This document shows, in pieces, positions 35,570-44,442 of a stretch of DNA of 64,000 nt. The stretch covers positions 1 through 64,000 of the forward strand of contig NZ_JBDPMD010000034.1 in NCBI RefSeq assembly GCF_039871875.1. Direction: 5' to 3'. Both the position numbers and the translations under genes were made by a program. Position 1 is the stretch's first letter; each line of letters begins with the position of its first letter. The stretch comes from Sphaerisporangium sp039871875 (GTDB lineage: Bacteria > Actinomycetota > Actinomycetes > Streptosporangiales > Streptosporangiaceae). Below the pieces are notes generated by a model. The model did no database searches and was not told the origin of the DNA. It saw only the letters and a list, made by a program, of their open reading frames with translations.

Positions 35570-36091
35570 TCAGGAGTCCGCGGGACGGCGCGGCACGGGC
35601 CGCGCGTCCTCGGGGGCGGGGTCGTCGATCACCTGTCCGGAGACGACACGGCCGCCGTCGGGACGGCGGGCGCCGGAGCCGCCGCCGGGGAACATCATGC
35701 CGTAAGGGGTGCCCGCGGTCAGCAGGCGGACGCGGCGGCCGAGGAACCACGACAGGGCACGGCGGGCCAGCGGCCGGGTGAAGGGCAGGACGCAGAAGAA
35801 GCCCACGAGGTCGGTCAGGAAGCCGGGCGTGAGCAGCAGCGCGCCGCCGGCGACGATGAGGGCGCCGTCGGCCAGCTCACGGTCGGGCATGCGGCCGGAC
35901 TGGAGGGCCTGTTGCAGCCCGCGCCAGGCACGGCGGCCCTCGCGGCGCACCAGCCAGGCGCCGAGCAGGCTGTCCAGGATCAGCAGGCCGACGGTCTGCC
36001 AGCCGCCGATGACCTGGCCGATCTGGATCAGCACCCAGATCTCCAGGACCGGCACGATCAGGAACGCCAGAAAGAGCACTACGCGCAGCAT
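35570..36091 (-). CDS. fxsA: FxsA family membrane protein
   Basis: 173 residues. The FxsA pattern is plain: an N-terminal TM helix (FLAFLIVPVLEIWVLIQIGQVIG), a second TM, RREGRRAWRGLQQALQSGRMPDRELADGALIVAGGALLLTPGFLTDLVGFF, and a hydrophilic C-terminal tail. E. coli FxsA limits exclusion of phage T7 by the F-plasmid PifA protein; the general role is unknown. It lies beyond the operator of the HTH gene on the same strand. Confidence 0.92.
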   Translation of the reverse strand: MLRVVLFLAFLIVPVLEIWVLIQIGQVIGGWQTVGLLILDSLLGAWLVRREGRRAWRGLQQALQSGRMPDRELADGALIVAGGALLLTPGFLTDLVGFFCVLPFTRPLARRALSWFLGRRVRLLTAGTPYGMMFPGGGSGARRPDGGRVVSGQVIDDPAPEDARPVPRRPADS

Positions 36092-36202
36092 GGCCTCACC
36101 TTCACTCGGCTAGTACAACGCCGGGCCACGCCGGGCGGTTCCCGCCGGAGCCGGCGAGCACGAGGAAACCGGCGGCACCCCCGGTGCGGCGCCCCGCCGG
36201 AT

Positions 36203-36946
36203 TCATCGGGAACGGCGTAACCTGCGGGGCAGCCCGGCGACACCCCACAGCGTGACCCGCCACAGGGCCTCGGCGACGATGGCGCGGCTCATCTTGCTGG
36301 CCCCGACCGTGCGGTCGGTGAAGGTGATGGGCACCTCGGTGACGCGCAGGTCGTTGCGGATGGTGCGCAGCGTGAGGTCCACCTGGAAGCAGTAGCCCTC
36401 GGACTGCACGTCGCTCAGGCCGATCTTCTCCAGCGTGGAGGCCCGGTAGGCGCGGAAACCCGCCGTGGTGTCGCGCACCGGCACGCCGAGCACGATCCGG
36501 GCGTAGGTGTTGGCGCCGCGGGACAGGAACTCGCGCCGCGCCGGCCAGTTGAGCACCTTGCCGCCGCGCACCCAGCGTGACCCGATGACCAGGTCGGCGC
36601 CCTCGGCGAGGGCGTCCAGCAGGGCGGGGAGCTGCTCGGGGCTGTGCGAGCCGTCGGCGTCCATCTCGACCAGCACGTCGAAGCCCTCGGCCAGGCCCCA
36701 GGCGAACCCGGCGATGTAGGCGGCGCCGAGGCCCTGCTTGGCCGGGCGGTGCAGGACGTGCACGTGGTCGTCGGCGTCGGCCAGCTCGTCGGCGATCTCA
36801 CCCGTGCCGTCGGGACTGTTGTCGTCGGCGACCAGCAGGTGGGCCTCGGGCACGGCCGTGCGCAGCCGGGCCACGATCACCGGGAGATTCTCCCGTTCGT
36901 TGTAGGTGGGCACGATGACGAGCACCCGTCCGAGGGTCCGGTCCAT
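36203..36946 (-). CDS. ppm1: Polyprenol-phosphate mannosyltransferase (DPM1/Ppm1 catalytic domain)
   Basis: 247 residues, GT2 fold. VLVIVPTYNERENLP, VADDNSPDGTG, VEMDADGSHSPEQLP (the D-x-D metal site) and SRGANTYARIVLGVPVRDTTAGFRAYR are the DPM1 signatures. No C-terminal TM domain. It transfers mannose from GDP-mannose to polyprenyl phosphate for lipoglycan and protein mannosylation. Its ATG shares one base with the lnt stop (TGATG). In Mycobacterium tuberculosis the two domains are one Ppm1 polypeptide; here they are split. Confidence 0.93.
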   Translation of the reverse strand: MDRTLGRVLVIVPTYNERENLPVIVARLRTAVPEAHLLVADDNSPDGTGEIADELADADDHVHVLHRPAKQGLGAAYIAGFAWGLAEGFDVLVEMDADGSHSPEQLPALLDALAEGADLVIGSRWVRGGKVLNWPARREFLSRGANTYARIVLGVPVRDTTAGFRAYRASTLEKIGLSDVQSEGYCFQVDLTLRTIRNDLRVTEVPITFTDRTVGASKMSRAIVAEALWRVTLWGVAGLPRRLRRSR

Positions 36947-38724
36947 CACGCGTCCTCTCCTCCGGTGGTGTCCTTGGGGCGCGGGGCGCGGCGCCGGGCC
37001 AGGGCGGCGCCGAGGGCGCCGACACCGGCCAGCAGCAGGATCCACTCCGGCAGCGGCCCGAGGCGGGTCGCCAGGGTCTGACCGGTGCGGACCTGGACGT
37101 CGAGCACCGCCTTGGCGGTGACCTTCTCGGCGCTGCGCCAGCGGATCTTCCCGGTGTGGTCGACGAAGGCCGAGATGCCGGTGGTGGCCGCGATGACCAC
37201 CGCCCGGTCGTGCTCCACCGCGCGTAGCTGCGACATGGCGAGCTGCTGCGGCGGCAGTCCGGTGAGGGCGTAGGTGGCGTTGTTGGTCTGCACCGCCAGC
37301 GGGGTGCCGCCCGCCCGCACGGTGCTGCGCACGATGTCGTCGAACGCGACCTCGTAGCACGAGACGGCGCCAACCGTGACCGGGCCCATGGGCAGGGCTC
37401 CGGGACGGTCGCCCGGCAGCGACTGCAGCCCGACGAGACTCACCCGCGCGATGAACGTCTCCAGCAGCTCCCGGTACGGGACGTACTCCCCGAACGGTAC
37501 GAGCTGGCGCTTGTCGTAGTACGCGCCGGGGCCCGCCGCCGGGTCCCACACGATGGCGCGGGTGTGGCGGTGCTCGCGGTCGGGGGTGACCACGACGGCG
37601 CCCACCAGCACCGGCACGCCGATGTCGCGCACGGCGGCGTCGATGACCCCCCGGGCGTACGCGCTGCGGTAGGGGTCGATGTCGGTGGAGTTCTCCGGCC
37701 AGATCACGATGTCGGGGCGGGGCAGGCGCCCGGCCCGCACGTCGGCGGCCATCTCGTGGGTGACGCGGGCGTGGTTGCCGAGCACCACGGCCGGCCGGTC
37801 GCCGAGGAACCCCATGCCCTCCCCCGGCACGTCCCCCTGCACCACGCCGACCCGGATGACGCGGCCCCCCTCGGCGGCGGGCCGGGGCACGGCGTACCCG
37901 AGCAGCGGGACGGCCACCGCCCCCGCCAGCAGCAGCGCGGCCGCGCGCGGCACGGCACGGAGCGGGCCCGTGGGCACCCCCGCGGGCACGGCGGCGGACG
38001 GGACGGCAAGAGCCCCTGCGGGCACGGCGCGGAGCGGGCCGGCGGCGACCGCAGCGGGCACGGGGAGGGACGGGACGGCGGGAGCCGCAGCGGGCTCGGC
38101 GTCCCCGGGGGCCGCCGGGCCGGGCCGCCGGGCGGCGGCGCGGGAACGGGCGAGGCGCAGGGCCGCCGCGGCGAGCAGGGCGCCGCTCAGGGCGACGGCG
38201 AAGGTGACCAGGGGGGCGCCGCCGAGGGCCGCGTACGGCGTGAACGGGGACTCGCCCTGGGCGAAGGCCAGGCGCACCCACGGGAAGCCCCCGACGGGGA
38301 ACCGGCCGCGCGCCCACTCCTGCGCCACCCACAGCGCGGCCACCCACAGCGCCGGCCACCGCAGCCGCGTCACCAGGGCCGTGCCCGCCGAGACGGCGCC
38401 GAAGTACAGGCACTCCACGGCGACCAGGATCAGCCAGGCGTCGTACCCGATGGGCCGCACCCACGCCAGGGCGGGCAGCAGGAAGGCCGCGCCGCCGAGG
38501 TAGCCGAGCCACGCGGCGCGCCGGGCCGTCGCGCCGCGGGCGGCGAGTGTGAGCAGTGCGACACCGGCCGGGCCGAGGAACCACAGACCGATCGGCGGGA
38601 ATGAAACATACAGCAGCAGACCGCCCGCGACGGCGGCCGCCGGCCGCAGCCGGGCACGGCTCGGGGAGGCGCCGGCGACGGCGGGCGCCCGCAGGTCATG
38701 GTGCTGCACCGTTGGCTGGGCCAC
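36946..38724 (-). CDS. lnt: Apolipoprotein N-acyltransferase
   Basis: 592 residues from GTG 38724 (GGAG/GAAGG upstream); longer starts at GTG 38742 or TTG 38796 are weaker. About six N-terminal TM helices precede a nitrilase-type domain. The catalytic Glu-Lys-Cys are in VIWPENSTD, YYDKRQLVPFGEYVP and GAVSCYEVAF, and a C-terminal TM helix follows. An Ala/Pro/Val-rich repetitive insert (PAGALAVPSAAVPAGVPTGP-like, about 37920-38110) lies before the nitrilase domain. It N-acylates the diacylglyceryl-Cys of lipoproteins in the membrane and is coupled to ppm1. Confidence 0.93.
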   Translation of the reverse strand: MAQPTVQHHDLRAPAVAGASPSRARLRPAAAVAGGLLLYVSFPPIGLWFLGPAGVALLTLAARGATARRAAWLGYLGGAAFLLPALAWVRPIGYDAWLILVAVECLYFGAVSAGTALVTRLRWPALWVAALWVAQEWARGRFPVGGFPWVRLAFAQGESPFTPYAALGGAPLVTFAVALSGALLAAAALRLARSRAAARRPGPAAPGDAEPAAAPAVPSLPVPAAVAAGPLRAVPAGALAVPSAAVPAGVPTGPLRAVPRAAALLLAGAVAVPLLGYAVPRPAAEGGRVIRVGVVQGDVPGEGMGFLGDRPAVVLGNHARVTHEMAADVRAGRLPRPDIVIWPENSTDIDPYRSAYARGVIDAAVRDIGVPVLVGAVVVTPDREHRHTRAIVWDPAAGPGAYYDKRQLVPFGEYVPYRELLETFIARVSLVGLQSLPGDRPGALPMGPVTVGAVSCYEVAFDDIVRSTVRAGGTPLAVQTNNATYALTGLPPQQLAMSQLRAVEHDRAVVIAATTGISAFVDHTGKIRWRSAEKVTAKAVLDVQVRTGQTLATRLGPLPEWILLLAGVGALGAALARRRAPRPKDTTGGEDA

Positions 38725-39327
38725 GTGGCCTTCGTTCTCCACTCGCGGATCGTGCGGTGACCAACGAACGCTACCGTCCGCACGCGCGGGCTCCAACCGC
38801 CCGCGTGGCGCGGCGCGCCGGAGCCCCCTGCCCCGGGGGCGCGGCGGTCACGCATGGTGATCCCTGGATCTCCCCCGGTGCCTGGGGGGCCAGGGATCAC
38901 GCCGCGAGGTGCGGCACGGGACGGGAAGAGGGCCCGGACGACCCTTCGGACCGGATCCGTCCCGTCGGCGGCGAGCGCGGAATTCCGTTGTCTACTGGGT
39001 ATCCGGGCCCTTCCCGGGTCCAACCCCCCATCCGGCTGGGGTGCCCCGACTCGACGGACCGACGGCGCTGCGACTGGCTGAGCGATCGGAGCCGTGCCCC
39101 GTCATGCCGCAGAACCCGACGATGTCTGTAGACGGCCAACCGGCAGTCCCGTGCTGGACTGTCCAGCAAATTACCGACCTCAGCTCAGATGTCAACCGTG
39201 TCCCGATCAGCGAGAACACCAAGTTTTCGCAGCTAGACAAGGGAGACGTGAGTGCCGTCAATGCCGTCATGTGGACCGATGTCCCCCGGGGCACGACGGC
39301 ACCGAACCGGCCGGTCGCTCGCTCGGT
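38725..39327. other. 600-bp intergenic region between lnt and helD
   Basis: No confident gene. A long hairpin sits at 38857-38900, and an AT-richer part covers 38980-39250. A plus-strand open frame from ATG 39104 runs to 39439, but it has no ribosome site, no recognisable domain, and its 3' half is antisense to helD. Confidence 0.5.
38857..38900. repeat. Extended hairpin with 11-bp perfect outer stem
   Basis: GTGATCCCTGG (38857-38867) pairs perfectly with CCAGGGATCAC (38890-38900). Inside, TCCCCC and GGGGGG make a second stem separated by a small bulge. It could be the distal terminator of helD or a structured leader upstream of lnt. Confidence 0.7.
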
Positions 39328-41655
39328 TCAGCCGCCCGGCCGGCCCGCGGGAAGCCCTGCGCAGCGCGACAGCACGGCCGGAAGCTCGCCGGTGTGCACG
39401 ATGCCGAGTGCCCCGGTCGCCCGGGTCAGCGCCACGTAAAGGTCCCCGGCGCCGCGGGGCGAACCGGCGAGGATCTCGGCCGGCTCCGCCACGATCACGG
39501 TGTCGAACTCCAGGCCCTTGGCCTCGGTGACGGTCAGCACCGCGACCGGGGCCTCCAGCGCGGACGCGCCCGGCCCGGCCACCGCGCCGGCCACCGCGCC
39601 GGGCACCGCGGCGGTGATCGCCGCGCCGAGCCGCTCCGCGTGCGCGGCCGGCACGATCACGGCGAGCCGCCCGCCGGGCACGACCTGCCCGGCCACCACC
39701 CCGGCCAGCTCGTCCGGCCCTGGGACGCGCCGCGACCAGGGCCGCACGCCGGTCTCGCGCACCGACGCGGGGGCCTTCAGGGACGGCCCGACCAGGGTGA
39801 GCGCGTCGGCGGCGACCGCCATCAGCTCGGCGGGGGTGCGGTAGTTGACGGTGAGGGTCTCCACCCGCCACCGCCCGGCGGCGTGCGGGTCGAGCATCTC
39901 GGCCCAGGACGCGGCCCCGGCGGCGGTACCGGTCTGGGCGATGTCGCCGACCACGGTCATCGACCGGTTGGGGCTGCGGCGCATCAGCATGCGCCAGGCC
40001 ATCGCCGACAGCTCCTGCGCCTCGTCCACGATGACGTGCCCGTACGCCCAGGTGCGGTCGGCGGCGGCCCGCTCGGCGGTGGTCAGGTGCTCGCCGTCGC
40101 CGCGGTGCCGGGCGGCGAGGCGCTCGGCGTCCACCATGCCGGCCATGCCGGTCAGCTCCAGCACCTCGCGGGCGTAGGCGATCTCCGACAGCCGCTCGGC
40201 CTCCTCGGCGCGGCGGGCGGCGGCCAGGTCCTCCTCGGCCTGCAGCGCGGCGGCGCGCAGCACGGCGGGGTCGATGTCGCCGAGCAGCTCGGCGGCCTCG
40301 TCCAGCAGCGGCACGTCCGCCTCGGTCCAGTGGCCCGCGGCGTCGCGCGGCGGCTCGCGGAACAGGATCTCCCGCTCCTCCGGCCGCAGCCCCGCGTACG
40401 CCATGCGCTCGGTGGAGGCGAACAGGCCGATCAGCAGCCGCTGCGGGGTGAGGTAGGGCCACAGGCGGTTCAGCGCGCTCTTGACCGCGGGCTCGGTGCG
40501 CAGCTCCTCGCGCAGGTCGGCGAGCTCCTCCTCGTCCAGCAGGCCGCGGCCGAGCTGCTTGGCGGACTGTTTGGCCAGGGTGGACAGGATGTGGCGGACG
40601 AACGCCGCGCGGGCCTGGTTGTGCGGGCGGCGGCCCCGGGAGGCGCGGGAGGCGGCGGCCTCCAGGGTGCGCGGGTCCAGGCGCAGGGTGTGGTCGCCGA
40701 GGTCGATGTCGATCGGCCGGCGCGGCATGCGCTGGCGCTCGCGCACCGCCCTGGCGATCACGTCGGCCATGCGGGCCGAGCCCTTCAGCACGGCCGCCTC
40801 GGCGCTCTCGCGGGCGCGGGCGGTCACGCCGGGGTACAGGTCGGCGACGGTGGACAGCAGCACGTCGGTCTCGCCCAGCGAGGGCAGCACCTGCTCGATG
40901 TAGCGCAGGAACGTGGGGTTCGGGCCGAGGATGAGGATGCCGCGGCGGGCCAGCCGCTCGCGGTGGGTGTACAGCAGGTACGCGGCGCGGTGCAGCGCCA
41001 CCACGGTCTTGCCGGTGCCGGGGCCGCCCTGCACGACCAGCACGCCGTTCAGGTCGCCCCGGATGATGCGGTCCTGCTCGGCCTGGATGGTGGCCACGAT
41101 GTCGCGCATGCGCCCGGTGCGCTTCTCGCCGAGCGCGGCCAGCAGGGCGGCCTCGCCGTTGAGGGTGGCGCGGTCGGCGTCGGTGAGCCGGTCCAGGTCG
41201 AACAGGTCGTCGTCCACGCCGAGGACACGGCGGCCGCGGGTGCGCAGGTGGCGGCGGCGGGTGACCCCCATCGGGCTGGCGGGGGTGGCCCGGTAGAACG
41301 GCTGGGCGACCGGGGCGCGCCAGTCGATGAGCAGGCGGGCCTGGTCGTCGTCGGCCATGCCGATGCGCCCGATGTACAGCGGTTTCTCGCCGGCGAGGTC
41401 CAGCCGCCCGAAGCACAGGCCGTTCTCCACCGCCCACAGCCGCGACAACCGCTCGGCGTACATCCCGGCGAACGAGTCGCGCTCGGAGCGGTTCTGGTGG
41501 GTGCCGCCGCCGCCCTGGGCCAGCACGCCGTCGAGCTGCGCGCGGGTGCGCTCACGCAGCAGGTCGAGCCGCTGGTACAGGCGGGTGAGGTACCGCTGCT
41601 CCTTGACGAGCTCGAGTTGACGGGCAGGCGGGGCCTCGTTATTATTGGTAGTAAT
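39328..41655 (-). CDS. helD: HelD-type RNA polymerase-recycling helicase (class II), probable ATT start
   Basis: 775 residues if translation begins at ATT 41655. Helicase motifs: VVQGGPGTGKT (Walker A), VIVDEAQELS (Walker B), VGDIAQTGTAAG (motif III), VNYRTPAELM (IV), VLTVTEAKGLEFDTVIV (V) and YVALTRATGAL (VI). The segment from 41655 to 41527 encodes a coiled-coil (ELVKEQRYLTRLYQRLDLLR) typical of HelD N-termini, so the first conventional start (GTG 41526) is too late. No ATG, GTG or TTG exists between the in-frame stop and 41526, but GGAG lies 6 bases before the ATT. HelD removes stalled RNA polymerase from DNA and can give rifampicin tolerance. Confidence 0.85.
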   Translation of the reverse strand: MTTNNNEAPPARQLELVKEQRYLTRLYQRLDLLRERTRAQLDGVLAQGGGGTHQNRSERDSFAGMYAERLSRLWAVENGLCFGRLDLAGEKPLYIGRIGMADDDQARLLIDWRAPVAQPFYRATPASPMGVTRRRHLRTRGRRVLGVDDDLFDLDRLTDADRATLNGEAALLAALGEKRTGRMRDIVATIQAEQDRIIRGDLNGVLVVQGGPGTGKTVVALHRAAYLLYTHRERLARRGILILGPNPTFLRYIEQVLPSLGETDVLLSTVADLYPGVTARARESAEAAVLKGSARMADVIARAVRERQRMPRRPIDIDLGDHTLRLDPRTLEAAASRASRGRRPHNQARAAFVRHILSTLAKQSAKQLGRGLLDEEELADLREELRTEPAVKSALNRLWPYLTPQRLLIGLFASTERMAYAGLRPEEREILFREPPRDAAGHWTEADVPLLDEAAELLGDIDPAVLRAAALQAEEDLAAARRAEEAERLSEIAYAREVLELTGMAGMVDAERLAARHRGDGEHLTTAERAAADRTWAYGHVIVDEAQELSAMAWRMLMRRSPNRSMTVVGDIAQTGTAAGAASWAEMLDPHAAGRWRVETLTVNYRTPAELMAVAADALTLVGPSLKAPASVRETGVRPWSRRVPGPDELAGVVAGQVVPGGRLAVIVPAAHAERLGAAITAAVPGAVAGAVAGPGASALEAPVAVLTVTEAKGLEFDTVIVAEPAEILAGSPRGAGDLYVALTRATGALGIVHTGELPAVLSRCAGLPAGRPGG

Positions 41656-41752
41656 GGGACGCTCCGGGCTTATTTTTCAAATGTAATCATCTGTGACACA
41701 TGTGGTGAGAGCCCACAGAATAACAGATCGGGCCCCTGATCCTCTTGCCGTG

Positions 41753-41772
41753 CGCCGCCCCCCGAGGCGGCG
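41753..41772. terminator. Hairpin between the response regulator and helD
   Basis: CGCCGCC (41753-41759) and GGCGGCG (41766-41772), 6-nt loop, followed on the plus strand by TTTT. It lies 23 bases past the stop of the minus-strand response regulator and probably separates it from helD. Confidence 0.55.
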
Positions 41773-41795
41773 TTTTCGCATTTTACGGCCCTCGT

Positions 41796-42440
41796 CTAGC
41801 GGGCATCACGGACGAGCAGGGCGATCTGCACACGGTTGGCCAGCCCCAGTTTGGTGAGCGAACGGCTGACGTGCGCCTTGACCGTGGTCTCGCTCATGGC
41901 CAGCTCGCGGGCGATCTCGGCGTTGGACAACCCGCGCGCCACGGCCCGCACGACCTGCCGTTCGCGGCCGGTGAGCACGGCCAGGCGCGCCCGCGCGGCC
42001 CGTGCGTCCGTGGCCTCCTCCCGCCCGGCGAAGGCGTCGATCAGCCGCCTGGTCACCGCGGGCGACAACATGGCGCCGCCGCCGGCCACCGCGCGGACGG
42101 CGGCGATCAGATCGCGGGGAGCGGTGTCCTTCAGCAGGAATCCCGCGGCCCCGGCGCGCAGGGCGGCGTGGACGTACTCGTCGCGGTCGAAGGTGGTGAG
42201 CATGACCACCCTGGGCGGCGCGGGGCCGCGGTTGATCTCCGTGAGCGCGGCCATCCCGTCCATGCCGGGCATCCGCACGTCCATCAGCATCACCTGCGGG
42301 TGGAGACGGCCGGCCACGTCCACCGCCTCGGTCCCGCTCGCGGCCTCGGCGACCACCTCGATGTCGCCGGCGGCCTCAAGGATCATGCGCAGGCCCGTGC
42401 GCACCAGCGCCTCGTCGTCGGCGACCGCCACCCGGATCAC
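41796..42440 (-). CDS. NarL/LuxR-type response regulator
   Basis: 214 residues from GTG 42440, which overlaps the kinase stop (GTGA). The receiver domain has DDE near the start, phospho-acceptor Asp54 (MLMDVRMPG), a Thr in MLTTFD and Lys in FLLKDTAP. The C-terminal LuxR HTH is LTGRERQVVRAVARGLSNAEIARELAMSETTVKAHVSRSLTKLGL. It is the partner of the kinase encoded just upstream. Confidence 0.93.
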   Translation of the reverse strand: MIRVAVADDEALVRTGLRMILEAAGDIEVVAEAASGTEAVDVAGRLHPQVMLMDVRMPGMDGMAALTEINRGPAPPRVVMLTTFDRDEYVHAALRAGAAGFLLKDTAPRDLIAAVRAVAGGGAMLSPAVTRRLIDAFAGREEATDARAARARLAVLTGRERQVVRAVARGLSNAEIARELAMSETTVKAHVSRSLTKLGLANRVQIALLVRDAR

Positions 42441-43543
42441 GTGCACAGCCTCGCACGGACCACGAACCCGCCGTCCGGCTCCGGGCCGGCGGCGAACTCG
42501 CCGCCGAGCAGCTCCACCCGCTCGCGCAGCCCGATGAGGCCGGTCCCGCCGCCGGGGACGGCGGGCGGCGCGCACCCCGGCGCGGCGTTCCGCACGGTGA
42601 CCTCCAGCGCCCCGGGGAGGTGACGCAGCACCACCGTGGTCGCGGCCGGTCCCGCGTGCTTGTGGACGTTGGTGAGGGCCTCCTGGACGACCCGGTACAC
42701 GGTGTGCTGCACCATGACGGGCGGGGCGCCGGCCGTGCCCTCGTCACGCCGCTCCACAGGGACGCCCGCCGAGCGGGAGTGATCGAGCAGCCGGTCGAGG
42801 TCGGCGAGCAGCGGCTGGGGGTGGAAGGCGTCCCCGTCGTCCTGGCCGAGCACCCCGAGGACGGCCCGGAGCTCGGCGAGCGCCTCCTTGCCCGTCGCAC
42901 GGATCAGCTCGGCCTCGGCCGCGGTCCTCTCGTCGGGGGCGTTGATCTCCAGCGCCCCGGCCCGCAGCACCACCAGTGAGATCCGGTGCGCCACCACGTC
43001 GTGCATGTCCCGCGCGATACGGGCGCGTTCCTGCGCGCGGACCCGCCCGGCACGGGCCTCCTGCTCCCGCTCCACCCGTTCGGCGCGTTCCCGCAGCGCG
43101 GCCATCGCCTGGCGCCGGGCCGTCACCCACAGGCCGGCGGCGAGCGGCAGGCCGACGAACAAGGGGACGGCACCAAGAGAGGAGGAGATCTCCGCCCCCG
43201 GCCTCGGCACCACCGCCGTCAGGGCGGCCACCGCCGCGTACGCGGCCACGTGGCGGGACCGCCGGCACGCGACCGCCGCGACGTATGACGCGAGCGACAG
43301 CAGGAAACCCGGCGACCAGACCAGCGCGTCGGCGACCGCGACGAGCAGCAGCGGCCACGGGCGGCGCGGCACGGCCCACGCCGCCGCGGCCGCCACGGGC
43401 GCGATCACGGCGGCCCGCACGACGAAGGGCACCGCGAGCGGCTCCAGGACAGGAGAGCCGTGGGGCGGCAGCAGGACGGCGCACAGGGCCGCGGCGGGCA
43501 GCACCGCCGCCCGCAGCCTGCTCACCTGCACCCTGGAGGACAT
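42437..43543 (-). CDS. NarL/DesK-type sensor histidine kinase
   Basis: 368 residues. Four or five N-terminal TM helices with little extracytoplasmic loop (about 12-140), then a coiled linker and the HisKA_3 box ERARIARDMHDVVAHRISLVV with His181. The HATPase domain has VVQEALTNVHKHAG (N box) and GGGTGLIGLRERVELLGG (G box). The membrane-embedded sensor suggests it detects envelope or membrane-soluble signals. Separated by 1 bp from the upstream membrane protein gene. Confidence 0.93.
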   Translation of the reverse strand: MSSRVQVSRLRAAVLPAAALCAVLLPPHGSPVLEPLAVPFVVRAAVIAPVAAAAAWAVPRRPWPLLLVAVADALVWSPGFLLSLASYVAAVACRRSRHVAAYAAVAALTAVVPRPGAEISSSLGAVPLFVGLPLAAGLWVTARRQAMAALRERAERVEREQEARAGRVRAQERARIARDMHDVVAHRISLVVLRAGALEINAPDERTAAEAELIRATGKEALAELRAVLGVLGQDDGDAFHPQPLLADLDRLLDHSRSAGVPVERRDEGTAGAPPVMVQHTVYRVVQEALTNVHKHAGPAATTVVLRHLPGALEVTVRNAAPGCAPPAVPGGGTGLIGLRERVELLGGEFAAGPEPDGGFVVRARLCT

Positions 43544-43544
43544 C

Positions 43545-44318
43545 TCACCAGCTCAGCAGGCGCGACGACCCGCCGCGCGGCTCGGGCGCCGTGCCACGCA
43601 GCAGCCGTACGCCGAGCGGCACCAGGGCCAGGCACAGACCGGCGGCCCAGACGACGTCGCTCACCTCCGCGGCCTTGAGCACCCCTCCCCACAGCGCGCC
43701 CGCCATGACCAGCGCCACGCAGCGGGCCAGGCCGAACGTCCCCGACCGGAACGCCCCGATCGCCAGGAGCACCATGCCCGGATACTGGCACGCCGACGCC
43801 GTGACCGGCACCCGCCAGGGCCCGTAGGAGATGTCCGCGTACGACGACAGCACGAAGTCCACCGCACGCCGCAGCCCCTGCGCCTCGGCCAGGTCGAACG
43901 CGGCCTGCTCGACGCCGGCGTGGTACAGCCGCGCGAAGAGTGCGATGACGAGCAGCGTGCCGCCCCACGCCGCGAGCCGCGGGCACCGGAGCGCGACCGT
44001 CCGCGCCAGGGTGACGAACGCGGGGCACAGCAGCAGCGCCCCGGCGGCGAAACACGCGTACCCTGCGGTCACCGTGCCGGGGTTCTCCACGTACGCGGCG
44101 ACCTGCGAGTGGACGGCGAACGGCTGCCTGCCGAACCACTCCAGCTCCGCGGGGGTGAACCCCGCCGAGCGCAGCCCGAGGTACCGCAGCAGCAACCCGG
44201 CCGCCCAGAGCAGCGGCCCCAGCACCAGCGCCGCGCCGCCGATCCCCCGGCCCGGGAACCAGCCCTCACGGGGCGCCGCGACGGGCGCCTCCCCGCCGGT
44301 CACATCCTTGTGCGTCAT
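43545..44318 (-). CDS. Multi-spanning membrane protein in the two-component operon
   Basis: 257 residues from ATG 44318. About six TM helices; no family recognised. Conserved-looking features are a long first loop with WFGRQPFAVHSQVAAYVENPG and a Tyr/His-rich segment ARLYHAGVEQAAFDLAEAQG. It is the first gene of the three-gene operon, with its TGA one base before the kinase ATG, so it may be a signal-input partner or the system's own target. Confidence 0.7.
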   Translation of the reverse strand: MTHKDVTGGEAPVAAPREGWFPGRGIGGAALVLGPLLWAAGLLLRYLGLRSAGFTPAELEWFGRQPFAVHSQVAAYVENPGTVTAGYACFAAGALLLCPAFVTLARTVALRCPRLAAWGGTLLVIALFARLYHAGVEQAAFDLAEAQGLRRAVDFVLSSYADISYGPWRVPVTASACQYPGMVLLAIGAFRSGTFGLARCVALVMAGALWGGVLKAAEVSDVVWAAGLCLALVPLGVRLLRGTAPEPRGGSSRLLSW

Positions 44319-44442
44319 GGCCACCACCCTGGGCCGCGGGGCCGCGCCGGCACATCCGCCGATCAGGCACGCGGGGCGTCTCTTTGGTACTAGGACCCCG
44401 CCCGCGCGTCCCACGGCGCGAGGCGGTACGGTGCGCATTCGG

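Noticed and set aside
39094..41739. Long plus-strand frame opposite helD
   Set aside because: Same codon-bias artefact; helD shows all helicase motifs on the other strand.
41656..41795. Rifampicin-associated element upstream of helD
   Set aside because: The described 19-bp inverted repeat (GGGGCTTGCGGCAAGCCCC) was looked for in the helD upstream region and not found; only a weak TGTGG/CCACA repeat is there.
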